Positions 28,792 through 36,921 of a DNA stretch of 64,000 nucleotides are shown here, piece after piece. Below the pieces are notes generated by a model. The model worked only from the letters and a program-made list of their open reading frames with translations, did no database searches and had not been told where the DNA came from. This DNA is from Robertmurraya sp. FSL R5-0851. Its GTDB lineage: Bacteria > Bacillota > Bacilli > Bacillales > Cytobacillaceae. The first letter of the stretch is position 1, and each line of letters opens with the position of its first letter. The DNA lies in the NCBI RefSeq assembly GCF_038002965.1, contig NZ_JBBOOE010000001.1, forward strand, positions 384,501-448,500. The letters run 5' to 3'. The translations under genes and the position numbers were made by a program.

Positions 28792-29016
28792 ATGTTTGAT
28801 AAGAAAAAATTCAAGGCACAAGTGATTATGTCAGGAAAAACTATGCAACAAGTAGCTGATTTGTTAGAGATCAATCAAGCTACTCTATATCGTAAAGTCA
28901 ATGGGAGTAGTGATTTTTACAGAGGAGAAATACAATTGCTTTGTGACTATTTAAATATAGAGGATCCTAGTGAAATTTTTTTTACTCCAAAAATTACGCA
29001 AACGCAAAACAGGTGA
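28792..29016 (+). CDS. Cro-like small DNA-binding protein
   Basis: A 74-residue helix-turn-helix protein: SGKTMQQVADLLEINQATLYRKVNGSSDFYRGEIQLLCDYLNIEDPSEIFF. It resembles small phage Cro-like/DUF739 proteins. It starts behind AAAGGAGGTG, just downstream of the early promoter, and should compete with the repressor at the shared operators. A fourth operator copy (28994-29007) lies in its own last codons. Confidence 0.82.
   Translation: MFDKKKFKAQVIMSGKTMQQVADLLEINQATLYRKVNGSSDFYRGEIQLLCDYLNIEDPSEIFFTPKITQTQNR
28994..29007. promoter_or_regulatory. Operator O4 inside the end of the Cro-like gene
   Basis: The inverse of TTGCGTTTGCGTAA, 13 of 14 bases identical to O3. It could act as a roadblock or a looping partner. 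Confidence 0.5.
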
Positions 29017-29117
29017 CTAGTTTTAAACGAAAACGTAATTTACTGAACGAATTGGAAATGTCAATTTACTGCGAAAATGAAAGAGCTAATACACTAAAAA
29101 ATACTGGAGGATTTGAA

Positions 29118-29372
29118 ATGAATGAAACATTAATATCACTAACCGAGAAATATGGGACAGAAGTTATTATCGCAAGAATTCTAGAGCAATTGAAATTGCT
29201 AGCACATAGTGAAGATAAAGAGGTAGTACAAGCTGTGAAAGAGCTTATCACAAGTGCTGGTTGTGACACAGAGTATATCTATACACTTTGTGAATATACG
29301 AATTTAGCAACTTTTGTTTCAGATAATATTCAGGTTACCGATTCATCTTGGAAGAACAAAAACGATATTTAA
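29118..29372 (+). CDS. Small phage protein of unknown function
   Basis: 84 residues, MNETLISLTEKYGTEVIIARIL..., starting at ATG 29118 behind GGAGG; a longer frame from 29013 has no ribosome site and no family look. The protein is acidic and helical, with no motif I recognise. It lies in the early operon between the Cro-like gene and the primase, a position often held by replication or regulation factors. Confidence 0.65.
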   Translation: MNETLISLTEKYGTEVIIARILEQLKLLAHSEDKEVVQAVKELITSAGCDTEYIYTLCEYTNLATFVSDNIQVTDSSWKNKNDI

Positions 29373-29387
29373 CAAAACTGAGGATGG

Positions 29388-29433
29388 GACTAACAAAAAG
29401 GGTTTCATACTGTTTTTCCCCTACGGTTAGTCC
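29388..29433 (+). other. Hairpin in front of the primase gene
   Basis: GGACTAAC (29388-29395) pairs with GTTAGTCC (29426-29433), extended by five more pairs after one mismatch. It stands 30 bases before the primase start and lacks a clear T-run. It may be a weak terminator, an attenuator or an mRNA processing site. Confidence 0.4.
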
Positions 29434-29462
29434 AATCTTAACTACTAAAAAAGGAGGACGTC

Positions 29463-31847
29463 ATGAACTTCATCATTTCAACGGGCAATAGCCGTAAAGA
29501 TAAGTTTTGGAAAAAAAAGCTAGTGTCATGGGAAGAGTTTACAGAAAAACTTTCCCGAACTATCGTTACGAATGAGACACAGGCAGAGTACCGCAAGATG
29601 AAAAAGTACCAACAGGATAATGTGAAGGACGTCGGGGGTTTTGTTGCTGGAGAGCTTAAAGATAATAGGCGTAGAAAAGAAAATGTCTTATCTCGCTCTA
29701 TGCTCACATTGGATATGGATTACGCAGATCATACGGAGTCGATAGCCACCAATATTGAAATGCTCTATGACTATGCATGCTGTATCTACTCTACTCATAA
29801 GCATTGTCCAGAAAAACCTAGACTCAGGCTTATCATCCCATTGTCACGAACTGTTTCACCAGATGAGTACCAAGCCCTTAGCAGAATGATTGCAAAGGAA
29901 ATAGGTATGGAACTGTTTGATGATACTACCTATGAACCGAATCGCCTTATGTATTGGCCGAGCACTTCATCAGACGGGGAGTACTTTTTTAAAAAGATTG
30001 ATGGTTCATTTCTAGACCCAGACACTATTTTACAACTTTATAAGGATTGGAAGGATACTTCTACTTGGCCTGTTTCTTCAAGACAAACGACGGTTATTGA
30101 AAAGAAAATAAAAAAACAAGAAGATCCTATAACCAAGAGTGGAATGGTTGGAGCTTTTTGTAGAAGTTATAGCATTACAGCGTCAATTGAAACCTTTCTA
30201 TCAGATGTTTATGCACCAAGTGTAATGGAGGGGCGATTTGATTATATACCAGCAGATTCATCAGCGGGTGTCATGATCTATGATGACAAATATGCTTATT
30301 CACATCATGCTACAGACCCTGCTTGTGGGAAATTGCTAAACGCTTTCGACTTGGTGCGAATCCATAAGTTTTCTGAGCTAGATGAAATGACAAAAGAAGG
30401 GGCGCCGCCTACCAGTCTTCCTTCCTATAAAGCAATGTTGCAAATTTGTTCAGAAGATGAGCAAGTACGAAAGCAACTAGCATTTGAACGGATAGAACAG
30501 GCAAAGGAAGAGTTTGATGATGAAAATTGGGAGTTAAAGCTTGATGTTAATAAGAATGGTAGTGTCAAAGATACACTGAGTAATATAACGGAAATCCTTC
30601 GTCATGATGAGCTTTTTATACCGATTGCTTATAATCAGTTGTCTCATCGATTGGATATTAACGGTGAACCACCTTGGAAACAGGTAAAGCCTGGCTGGAA
30701 TGATGCAGATTTATCGAATGCGAAGGTGCTGTTGGATAAGAAGTATGGGATCTATTCACCATCAAAGTTTAAGGATGCCCTTTTAACAACTGCATCTGAA
30801 AGAGCTTTTCATCCAATAAAGGACTATTTTAATGGACTACCTGTTTGGGACGGAACTAAAAGAATTGATCGTTTGCTGATTGACTATTTTGGTTCTGAAG
30901 AGAACAGCTATACAAAGGAGGTCATGCGAAAAACGTTATGTGCAGCAGTAGCAAGAGTCTACGAACCGGGTATCAAGTACGACAATGTGTTAATTCTTAT
31001 CGGTGACCAAGGATTAGGTAAATCGACCTTCTTCTCCAAACTTGCGATGGATTGGTTTTCAGATAGTTTGACTTTGTCGGATATGAGGGACAAGGCTTCG
31101 GCTGAAAAATTACAAGGCTATTGGATTTTAGAACTTGGCGAACTTGCGGGACTTCGAAAGGTCGATATGGAATTGGTAAAGGCATTTATCACGAGGTTGG
31201 ATGATAAGTTTAGACATAGCTATGGTGTTTATGTGGAAAGTCACCCAAGGCAGTGCATCATTGTGGGGACGACGAATTCAGAAAAAGGTATTTTAAGAGA
31301 TGTTACTGGAAATAGGAGATATTGGCCTGTTCACGTTGGGAAAGGAAAAAAGAATATATGGGCAGATTTGAACCAGTCAGAGGTGAATCAGATATGGGCC
31401 GAGGCTATTGTTTATTATAAGCAGGGCGAGGAACTGATCCTTAAAGGAGAATCAGCAGAGTTAGCCTATCGATATCAGCAGGAAGCAATGGAAGAAGACG
31501 ATCGAGAGGGTCTTGTGAAAGAGTATCTAGAAACCTTATTGCCAGAAAACTGGGATGCCATGAAGTTATTTGAAAGACGTAATTACTTGGCTGGGGAAAC
31601 AGCTTTTGATTCTGGACCACCGCTAGGAACCAAGAAAAGGACAAAAGTATGTTTTCAGGAGATATGGTGTGAATGTTTTGGCAAAGATAAATCGGATTTA
31701 AAGCGTAGCGTTTCATTTGAACTTCAAGGGATTTTAGTGAAACTTGGTGGTTGGAAACGATACGATGGAAACAAATCAGGCAAGATGAAGCATCCTATTT
31801 ATGGTGTGCAGATCACGTATGTGAGAGAAGACCACAAAGAAACTTAG
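29463..31847 (+). CDS. Virulence-associated E (VirE) family phage primase-helicase
   Basis: A 794-residue replication protein. The N-terminal ~200 residues resemble a primase-polymerase-like domain (LTLDMDYADHTESIATNIEMLYDY, YSTHKHCPEKPRLRLIIPL), and the C-terminal half is the VirE ATPase domain with Walker A LILIGDQGLGKSTFF near 512 and GELAGLRKVDMELVKAFITR. Such proteins start phage or satellite DNA replication. The start is behind AAAGGAGG. No separate helicase or polymerase genes are visible, so it probably relies on the host replisome. Confidence 0.88.
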   Translation: MNFIISTGNSRKDKFWKKKLVSWEEFTEKLSRTIVTNETQAEYRKMKKYQQDNVKDVGGFVAGELKDNRRRKENVLSRSMLTLDMDYADHTESIATNIEMLYDYACCIYSTHKHCPEKPRLRLIIPLSRTVSPDEYQALSRMIAKEIGMELFDDTTYEPNRLMYWPSTSSDGEYFFKKIDGSFLDPDTILQLYKDWKDTSTWPVSSRQTTVIEKKIKKQEDPITKSGMVGAFCRSYSITASIETFLSDVYAPSVMEGRFDYIPADSSAGVMIYDDKYAYSHHATDPACGKLLNAFDLVRIHKFSELDEMTKEGAPPTSLPSYKAMLQICSEDEQVRKQLAFERIEQAKEEFDDENWELKLDVNKNGSVKDTLSNITEILRHDELFIPIAYNQLSHRLDINGEPPWKQVKPGWNDADLSNAKVLLDKKYGIYSPSKFKDALLTTASERAFHPIKDYFNGLPVWDGTKRIDRLLIDYFGSEENSYTKEVMRKTLCAAVARVYEPGIKYDNVLILIGDQGLGKSTFFSKLAMDWFSDSLTLSDMRDKASAEKLQGYWILELGELAGLRKVDMELVKAFITRLDDKFRHSYGVYVESHPRQCIIVGTTNSEKGILRDVTGNRRYWPVHVGKGKKNIWADLNQSEVNQIWAEAIVYYKQGEELILKGESAELAYRYQQEAMEEDDREGLVKEYLETLLPENWDAMKLFERRNYLAGETAFDSGPPLGTKKRTKVCFQEIWCECFGKDKSDLKRSVSFELQGILVKLGGWKRYDGNKSGKMKHPIYGVQITYVREDHKET

Positions 31848-32076
31848 GCAACCGTAAAGGAAACCACTAAAAACCCCCTATTTACAGGGGTTACAGAGAT
31901 TGTGTTTCCTAAAGTCTTATCTTTTATAAAGAATAGTAAATGATATTTAGAGTATAAGTACTAGCTTAGTAGTATAGGAGAAATCTCCAGTAGAGATAGT
32001 TTGCCCCTTTTTAAAAGGACTTAGGCAACTGGCAGAAATGGAAAGAATCATATTTAAAATGAAAGGAGCTGCTGAA

Positions 32077-32430
32077 ATGGAAGAACAATTCGAAACGATA
32101 AAACAATCCATCATTGCAAAAGTTTTAAACGAAGACCATGTAAGCTTTATTGAAGTGGAGAGGATTTTTGAAGAGCACTGTTTTGCGTATCAAGGGGATA
32201 AGGTGATTCATCATAGCAAGTATCCACATGTTCTGTTTTGGGGTGGTTGGAATAAACAAGCCATCGATATTCTAGCAATTATTCTGGAAGAAAATAAGAT
32301 ATGCCTCCAACCATCTAACTATTTAAACTATTTGATAGATGGTGATATGCCAGAGATTCCTGTTGCAAATATTGCGAAGGATTATAAAACCGATCATTGG
32401 ATGCCCATGCTTTTAAAATCAGAGAGTTAA
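32077..32430 (+). CDS. Small phage protein of unknown function
   Basis: 117 residues (MEEQFETIKQSIIAKVLN...), start at ATG 32077 behind AAAGGAGC; the longer reading from 32038 has no such site. It contains FWGGWNKQAIDILAIILEENKICLQPSNYLNYLIDGDMPEIPVA. I recall similar unnamed proteins between the primase and DUF1492 genes of Firmicutes prophages, without known function. Confidence 0.7.
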   Translation: MEEQFETIKQSIIAKVLNEDHVSFIEVERIFEEHCFAYQGDKVIHHSKYPHVLFWGGWNKQAIDILAIILEENKICLQPSNYLNYLIDGDMPEIPVANIAKDYKTDHWMPMLLKSES

Positions 32431-32476
32431 GAAAATGAAATGAAAGAACAAAAAATAACTAGAAAGGATGACGTTA

Positions 32477-32905
32477 ATGAATTCAAAGGCTTATTTGTCA
32501 AAAGCTATTTGGTTAGATCAGATGATTGAGAACAAACTGGAGCAGCTACAATCTTTAAAGAGCTTGTCCATGAAAGTAACCACCAACTTTACGATGGATA
32601 ATGTGGGTGGTGGGGGCATTGAGAAAAGTAGAATGGAAAGTACGATTATTAAAGTGCTGGAATTAGAAGATGAAATCAAAGATGATATTGAATGCATGGT
32701 TGAAATAAAGATAAACATTATGAAAATGATCAAAAAAATAAGTAGATTAAATGATCAGTTTTTACTGGAGTTGAGGTACCTTTCGGGGAAAAGCTGGGAA
32801 GATGTTGCGGCAACTATGGGATATGATAAAAGGACAGTAATAAGGATTCATGGAAAAGCAATTAAAGAAATGGATAATCTTAAAGAGGCCACTAAATGTC
32901 ATTGA
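32477..32905 (+). CDS. DUF1492 / ArpU-like sigma-related late regulator
   Basis: 142 residues. The C-terminal ~50 form a sigma-70 region 4-like helix-turn-helix (LELRYLSGKSWEDVAATMGYDKRTVIRIHGKAIKEM). The N-terminal part is a helical coil with the typical KVTTNFTMDNVGGGGIEKSRME. Related phage proteins activate late transcription. The start at ATG 32477 has AAAGG before it. Its place just before the HNH and packaging genes fits such a job. Its targets could include the repeated leader elements found at 36859, 38119 and 54148, but this is only a guess. Confidence 0.82.
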   Translation: MNSKAYLSKAIWLDQMIENKLEQLQSLKSLSMKVTTNFTMDNVGGGGIEKSRMESTIIKVLELEDEIKDDIECMVEIKINIMKMIKKISRLNDQFLLELRYLSGKSWEDVAATMGYDKRTVIRIHGKAIKEMDNLKEATKCH

Positions 32906-33032
32906 ATGCCACTCTAAAAGTATAGTAGTATTAAGTTGCAAAGGTATAGAAGTTTCAAGAATACCATATGTTGTAGCATATGCCTAAGTTATATCGAGTC
33001 GATCTTAGGAAACGCAACATTCTTGATAACCC

Positions 33033-33060
33033 AGCTCCTATTAATCATAGGGGCTTTTTC
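33033..33060 (+). terminator. Terminator before the HNH gene
   Basis: AGCTCCTA (33033-33040) pairs with TAGGGGCT (33048-33055, one G-U) and is followed by TTTTTC. It ends the early region. Confidence 0.75.
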
Positions 33061-33129
33061 TATGCCTTTATTCTATTGAATGCCCTTTGTTATTTACATA
33101 ATGATGACGGTTAAACGGAGTTGAGAGCC

Positions 33130-33483
33130 ATGCCAATGAAACCAAAGAAGCCATGCAAACACAACGGTTGTCCTTTGTTAACGGACGACAAGTACTGTGA
33201 GTTTCATGTAAAGCTTCATGTAGATGATAGAGCAAACGCAACCGAGCGTGGTTATGATAACCGATGGAGGAAGGCGAGCAAGCGTTTCTTAAACGCCCAC
33301 CCTCTTTGTAAACACTGTGAGCAGAAAGGGAAGCTGACTCAAGCAACGGTTGTTGACCACATCAAACCACACCGAGGAGACCAGAGACTGTTCTGGGATG
33401 AAAAGAACTGGCAGCCTTTGTGTAAGAGATGTCATGATCGTAAGACAAGAACAGAAGATCAGTATCCAATCTACACTTTTTAA
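33130..33483 (+). CDS. Phage HNH endonuclease (packaging-associated)
   Basis: 117 residues. Zn-binding CKHC and CKRC pairs flank the HNH core VVDHIKPHRGDQRLFWDEKNWQPLCKRCHDRKT. Proteins of this kind sit beside the terminase in HK97-like phages and are needed for cos cleavage. The start ATG 33130 is nine bases after GGAG; a TTG at 33121 is too close to it. It is followed by a GC-rich, cos-like region. Confidence 0.88.
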   Translation: MPMKPKKPCKHNGCPLLTDDKYCEFHVKLHVDDRANATERGYDNRWRKASKRFLNAHPLCKHCEQKGKLTQATVVDHIKPHRGDQRLFWDEKNWQPLCKRCHDRKTRTEDQYPIYTF

Positions 33484-33491
33484 TGGACGGG

Positions 33492-33575
33492 TGGGGGAGG
33501 TCAAATCTCTACAACCTTTTATATGGCGACCGCGCGCCCCCTTCACGTGAATTTTCGCGGAATTAAATAAGGGGG
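33492..33575. other. Candidate cos (packaging) region
   Basis: Directly after the HNH gene comes a G-rich run, AGGTCAAATCTCTACA, then GCGACCGCGCGCCCCCTTC and TTTTCGCGG, then another G-run. The GC-rich block stands out against AT-rich surroundings. I recall the same arrangement behind the HNH gene of cos-type HK97-like phages. The rest of the 348-base gap holds a terminator and no gene. Overhang positions cannot be read from sequence. Confidence 0.45.
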
Positions 33576-33742
33576 GTATACCTCTAAGGTTGGAAAAGAT
33601 ATTAAATCTCAATAGGCGCAAGGGTTAAAACTATTTTTGAATTTGCGACGAGGTTTTAATTAAGAAGTAGTGCAAAAACTGCTCAATCCTTATGGATACT
33701 AGGGTTGAAGCAACTTTATTAATTAAATTAAAAATGTTAGTT

Positions 33743-33788
33743 AAACGCCAGTAATCACTTGAAAAATAGCTGATTAAGGCGTTTTTTT
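33743..33788 (+). terminator. Terminator between the HNH and zinc-finger genes
   Basis: AAACGCC (33743-33749) pairs with GGCGTTT (33778-33784), with an inner TAATCA/TGATTA stem, followed by TTTT. Confidence 0.7.
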
Positions 33789-33831
33789 ATTGCTATTTTC
33801 AATACAGTTAACGCAGAAAGGGGTGTGAGAG

Positions 33832-34269
33832 ATGAACGAAGTAGAAAAACAGACGATTTATGACCTTCGGCTTAAAGGAGTGGGATACAAAGCCATTGCA
33901 GCTGTCTTGGGAAAATCCAGAGATAGTATCCGTGGTTTTTGTAAAAGGAATGGACTTGCTGGTAATTCAAAAGTTGTCGCATTAAATGTGAAAGAGCAAA
34001 TGGACAATCATCTACTCTGCACTTGCTGCGGGAACCCAATCAACCAAAAAGGTCGTGGAAGGACTCGGAAGTTCTGTTCGGATGAATGTCGCCGGAAGTG
34101 GTGGAAAGAAAATCCTCAGGCACGTAATAAAAGTGAAACAGCTATTTACCACTATACCTGCCCGCAGTGTGAAAAAGAGTTCAGTTGCTACGGAAACAAG
34201 AAAAGAAAGTTCTGCAGTCATGACTGCTATATCAAATCAAGATTTTGGAGTGAAGAAGATGGAGTTTAA
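33832..34269 (+). CDS. Phage helix-turn-helix and zinc-finger protein
   Basis: 145 residues. The N-terminus is a helix-turn-helix (IYDLRLKGVGYKAIAAVLGKSRDSIRGFCKRNGL). Two zinc-finger-like units follow: CTCCGNPINQ...RKFCSDECRRKWW and CPQCEKEFSCYG...RKFCSHDCYIKSRFW. This looks like a small phage DNA-binding factor; relatives are annotated only as RNA polymerase sigma-like or hypothetical. The start is behind AAAGGGGTG. The last 11 bases overlap the methyltransferase gene, so the two are translated together. Confidence 0.75.
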   Translation: MNEVEKQTIYDLRLKGVGYKAIAAVLGKSRDSIRGFCKRNGLAGNSKVVALNVKEQMDNHLLCTCCGNPINQKGRGRTRKFCSDECRRKWWKENPQARNKSETAIYHYTCPQCEKEFSCYGNKKRKFCSHDCYIKSRFWSEEDGV

Positions 34270-35500
34270 AAAACTGCCCATTGATGATTTAATTCCGGCT
34301 AGCTATAACCCAAGGAAAAAACTTAAGCCGGGAGACAGTGAGTTTGAAAAAATCAAAAACAGTATTATGCAATTCGGCTATGTTGAGCCTGTAATCGTCA
34401 ATCAGGATATGACGGTGATTGGTGGACACCAGCGTATTACAGTACTGAAAACCTTAGGATATACAGAAATAGACTGTGTCATCATTGAGATTGATAAGAC
34501 AAAAGAAAAGGCACTTAATATCGCTCTGAATAAAATCAGCGGCGAATGGAATAAAGAACTATTGGCTGACCTTATCAAGGATCTACAGTCAGCGGACTTT
34601 GATATTTCATTTACAGGTTTTGAGCCACCAGAAATTGATCAGTTATTTAGTGATGTTCATGATAAGGACGTCCAAGAAGATGACTTTGATGTGGAGAAGG
34701 AATTATCAGAGCCTGCAATTGCAAAGACAGGTGATATATGGCATCTAGGAAGGCATCGGTTAGCTTGTGGAGATAGCACCAAAGAAGAAGTGTATAAGGT
34801 GCTGATGGATGGTCAGAAAGCAAATCTAGTCGTGACAGATCCCCCTTATGGCATATCTTATGATGGAAGCCAAGGAACCATTAAAAATGACAATCTTAAG
34901 GATAATGAATTCTACCAGTTTTTGTTTAATGCATTTAAGAATATGGAAAACGTCATGACCAATGATGCGTCTATCTATGTTTTTCATGCAGATACGAAAG
35001 GACTTATTTTTAGAAGAGCATTTGAAGATGCAGGGTTTCATTTATCAGGCGTTTGTCAGTGGGTGAAACAAACCTTGGTTTTAGGTCGATCCCCGTACCA
35101 GTGGAGAAATGAACCTTGTTTATTTGGATGGAAGAAAAGTGGGACCCATAAATGGTATGCAGGAAGAAAAGAGACCACTATTTGGGAGTTCGATAAGCCA
35201 GCAAAAAATAATCTCCACAGCACCATGAAACCTGTACAACTAATTGCTTATACCATTCGAAATAGTACATCACCTAATGCTATCGTCGTTGACCCTTTTT
35301 CAGGAAGTGCATCGACCCTTATTGCTTGTGAACAACTGGATAGGATTTGCCACGCCATTGAATTAGAAGAGAAATTTGTGGATGTTGGCGTCAAACGATA
35401 TATCGAACAGGTTGGCTCCGATGAAAATGTATTTGTTGAAAGGGATGGAGTGAAAATTCCATATTCAGAGCTGGCTCAAGAGGTAGAAATTTTAGAATAA
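34259..35500 (+). CDS. Phage DNA methyltransferase with N-terminal ParB-like domain
   Basis: 413 residues. The first ~100 are a ParB/Sulfiredoxin-like domain (LPIDDLIPASYNPRKKL, VNQDMTVIGGHQRITVLKTLG). The rest is an adenine-N6 or cytosine-N4 methyltransferase with VVTDPPYGI near residue 194 and FSGSASTLIACEQ near 347. It probably protects phage DNA or controls packaging. The start at ATG 34259 follows GGAG; upstream in-frame ATGs lie inside the previous gene. No cognate nuclease gene is adjacent, so it acts as an orphan enzyme. Confidence 0.9.
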   Translation: MEFKKLPIDDLIPASYNPRKKLKPGDSEFEKIKNSIMQFGYVEPVIVNQDMTVIGGHQRITVLKTLGYTEIDCVIIEIDKTKEKALNIALNKISGEWNKELLADLIKDLQSADFDISFTGFEPPEIDQLFSDVHDKDVQEDDFDVEKELSEPAIAKTGDIWHLGRHRLACGDSTKEEVYKVLMDGQKANLVVTDPPYGISYDGSQGTIKNDNLKDNEFYQFLFNAFKNMENVMTNDASIYVFHADTKGLIFRRAFEDAGFHLSGVCQWVKQTLVLGRSPYQWRNEPCLFGWKKSGTHKWYAGRKETTIWEFDKPAKNNLHSTMKPVQLIAYTIRNSTSPNAIVVDPFSGSASTLIACEQLDRICHAIELEEKFVDVGVKRYIEQVGSDENVFVERDGVKIPYSELAQEVEILE

Positions 35501-35532
35501 TGTAGCGATATTGTTGAAGGGGGGAGAAGCGG

Positions 35533-36195
35533 TTGAAAACGGCCCTTGAAATGAGTAAGGATGTGAAAAGTTTAGAAACTCGTTCATTAAGAGCAAGTAG
35601 CAAAAATATGTATCATTTACTTGAAGATGGTACCACCATGGTAGGAACTCTTTCTGGTGGATTTGAATTTACAATTGACTTAGAAGATTTTGAAAAGGTA
35701 AGTTCAAAGGCATGGTACCCGAATAAATCAAATGGGACAGAGGGTACCATTTATGTTACTGATTGTAGAGGGCAACAACTTCATCAGTTTCTCCTAACCC
35801 CACCTAAAGGCTTTGAAGTGGATCACATTGATTTAAATCCACTGAATAATTGCCGAAGCAATCTAAGGATATGTACCCATCAGCAAAATCAATGTAATCA
35901 ACCGTTGCAAATAAATAATACCTCTGGTGTAACTGGTGTTAGTTTCTACTCACCAAGAGGAAAGTATCGAGCTAGAATTAAGGTTTCACAGTATGATATT
36001 CACTTAGGGTATTTTCATCATTTTATTGAGGCAGTTCAGGCAAGAAATGAAGGGATGAAATTAATGTTTGGAGAGTTTGGAAGGCTTAACGATGCACCAG
36101 AAGCCCCTGTATGGATTAAAAAACTAGTATATGAGAAATGCAGTCGCCATTTTGATAAGGCGGCTGTTTCTGTTTTAGAGGATGAAAGTGCTTGA
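35533..36195 (+). CDS. HNH homing endonuclease with AP2 DNA-binding domain
   Basis: 220 residues, start TTG 35533 behind GGGGGGAG. The centre has an HNH core (FEVDHIDLNPLNNCRSNLRICTHQQNQCNQ), followed by an AP2/ERF-like domain (SGVTGVSFYSPRGKYRARIKVSQYDIHLGYF, then EAVQARNEGMKLMFGEF). Such free-standing homing nucleases are selfish genes in phages and insert near conserved genes. It sits directly after the methyltransferase and seems complete. Confidence 0.85.
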   Translation: MKTALEMSKDVKSLETRSLRASSKNMYHLLEDGTTMVGTLSGGFEFTIDLEDFEKVSSKAWYPNKSNGTEGTIYVTDCRGQQLHQFLLTPPKGFEVDHIDLNPLNNCRSNLRICTHQQNQCNQPLQINNTSGVTGVSFYSPRGKYRARIKVSQYDIHLGYFHHFIEAVQARNEGMKLMFGEFGRLNDAPEAPVWIKKLVYEKCSRHFDKAAVSVLEDESA

Positions 36196-36276
36196 AAAAC
36201 ATCCTTGCAATCTAGTTGCTATCCCTCAACATGTATGGCAATATGCTACTACCTTGAATAGATTGGAGGCGCAGCA

Positions 36277-36474
36277 ATGGAAGAAAACCTTAAGCCTACA
36301 TGCAAGTTGCTGGGTGAAGATGGGAATATTTTTTCAATCCTTGGGCGGGTCAGTAGAAATTTAAAAGAGCATGGAAAAGACGTACAAGCCAAGGAAGTGA
36401 GTGAGCGAGTGATGGGATCCGGCTCATACGATGAGGCCCTTCAAATTATCATGGAATACGTTGAGGTGGAGTGA
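36277..36474 (+). CDS. Small phage protein of unknown function
   Basis: 65 residues, MEENLKPTCKLLGEDGNIFSILGRVSRNLKEHGKDVQAKEV..., start behind TTGGAGG. I recall similar short proteins (GNIF motif followed by a helical tail) in Firmicutes prophages before the terminase, without known function. Its end overlaps the next gene's region. Confidence 0.7.
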   Translation: MEENLKPTCKLLGEDGNIFSILGRVSRNLKEHGKDVQAKEVSERVMGSGSYDEALQIIMEYVEVE

Positions 36475-36482
36475 ATCATGAA

Positions 36483-36797
36483 ATGAAAGTATTATTCGGA
36501 AGGAAAGTTAGTAATCTAGCGGAGATGAAGGAAATCACAGTAGAAGCTGCTAAACAAGGGCAGCGAGGACAAAGCTACATTGTAACAAAAGAAGTGGAGT
36601 TAGAAGATACCGATTTTCATAACTTTGCAAACGACTTCTTCAACGACCAGCCTTGGATCACAAAAGAAGATGGCGGAGTGAATGAGAACAGGGAAGTTTG
36701 CTGCATCAGAGTCATTAACAAAGACACGGGTGAAAAGGTACTTGTTAACAGTGAGGGGTACAGTTGGCCAAGATATACAGCGATAGAAATAGATTAG
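36483..36797 (+). CDS. Phage protein of unknown function
   Basis: 104 residues (MKVLFGRKVSNLAEMKEITVEAAKQGQRGQSYIV...), with an acidic middle (DTDFHNFANDFFNDQPWITKEDGG) and a C-terminal VLVNSEGYSWPRYTAIEID. Similar proteins occur in many Firmicutes prophages as a domain of unknown function. The start is ATG 36483 with GAGGTGGAG before it; GTG 36471 is an alternative. Confidence 0.7.
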   Translation: MKVLFGRKVSNLAEMKEITVEAAKQGQRGQSYIVTKEVELEDTDFHNFANDFFNDQPWITKEDGGVNENREVCCIRVINKDTGEKVLVNSEGYSWPRYTAIEID

Positions 36798-36858
36798 CGG
36801 CAGGCATTAGGGGGCCTGTTTTCTTCTATCAAAGTAAATGCGAAATTGTCCAGGATTC

Positions 36859-36913
36859 ACTTGCTATTCCTTGTGTTTAGAGTGATATATGTACTACACC
36901 AAAACACAGGAGG
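36859..36913 (+). promoter_or_regulatory. Repeated leader element, copy 1
   Basis: TTGCTA, a 16-base spacer and TGATAT fit a weak promoter. The core TTTAGAGTGATATATG...CTACACCAAA is shared with copies at 38119 and 54148. A 9-bp stem pairs CTTGTGTTT (36870-36878) with AAACACAGG (36902-36910), adjoining the ribosome site AGGAGG of the gene at 36922. Confidence 0.6.
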
Positions 36914-36921
36914 TAATGATA

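Noticed and set aside
31842..32029. 11-base direct repeat ACTTAGGCAAC at the end of the primase gene and before the gene at 32077 as att core
   Set aside because: Both copies are inside the early phage region, far from the recombinases; it looks like a chance or local duplication.
36188..36364. Small gene with GTG start behind AGAGG between the homing nuclease and the gene at 36277
   Set aside because: Its second half overlaps the better supported gene at 36277 by 88 bases in another frame, and the chain has no recognisable pattern.
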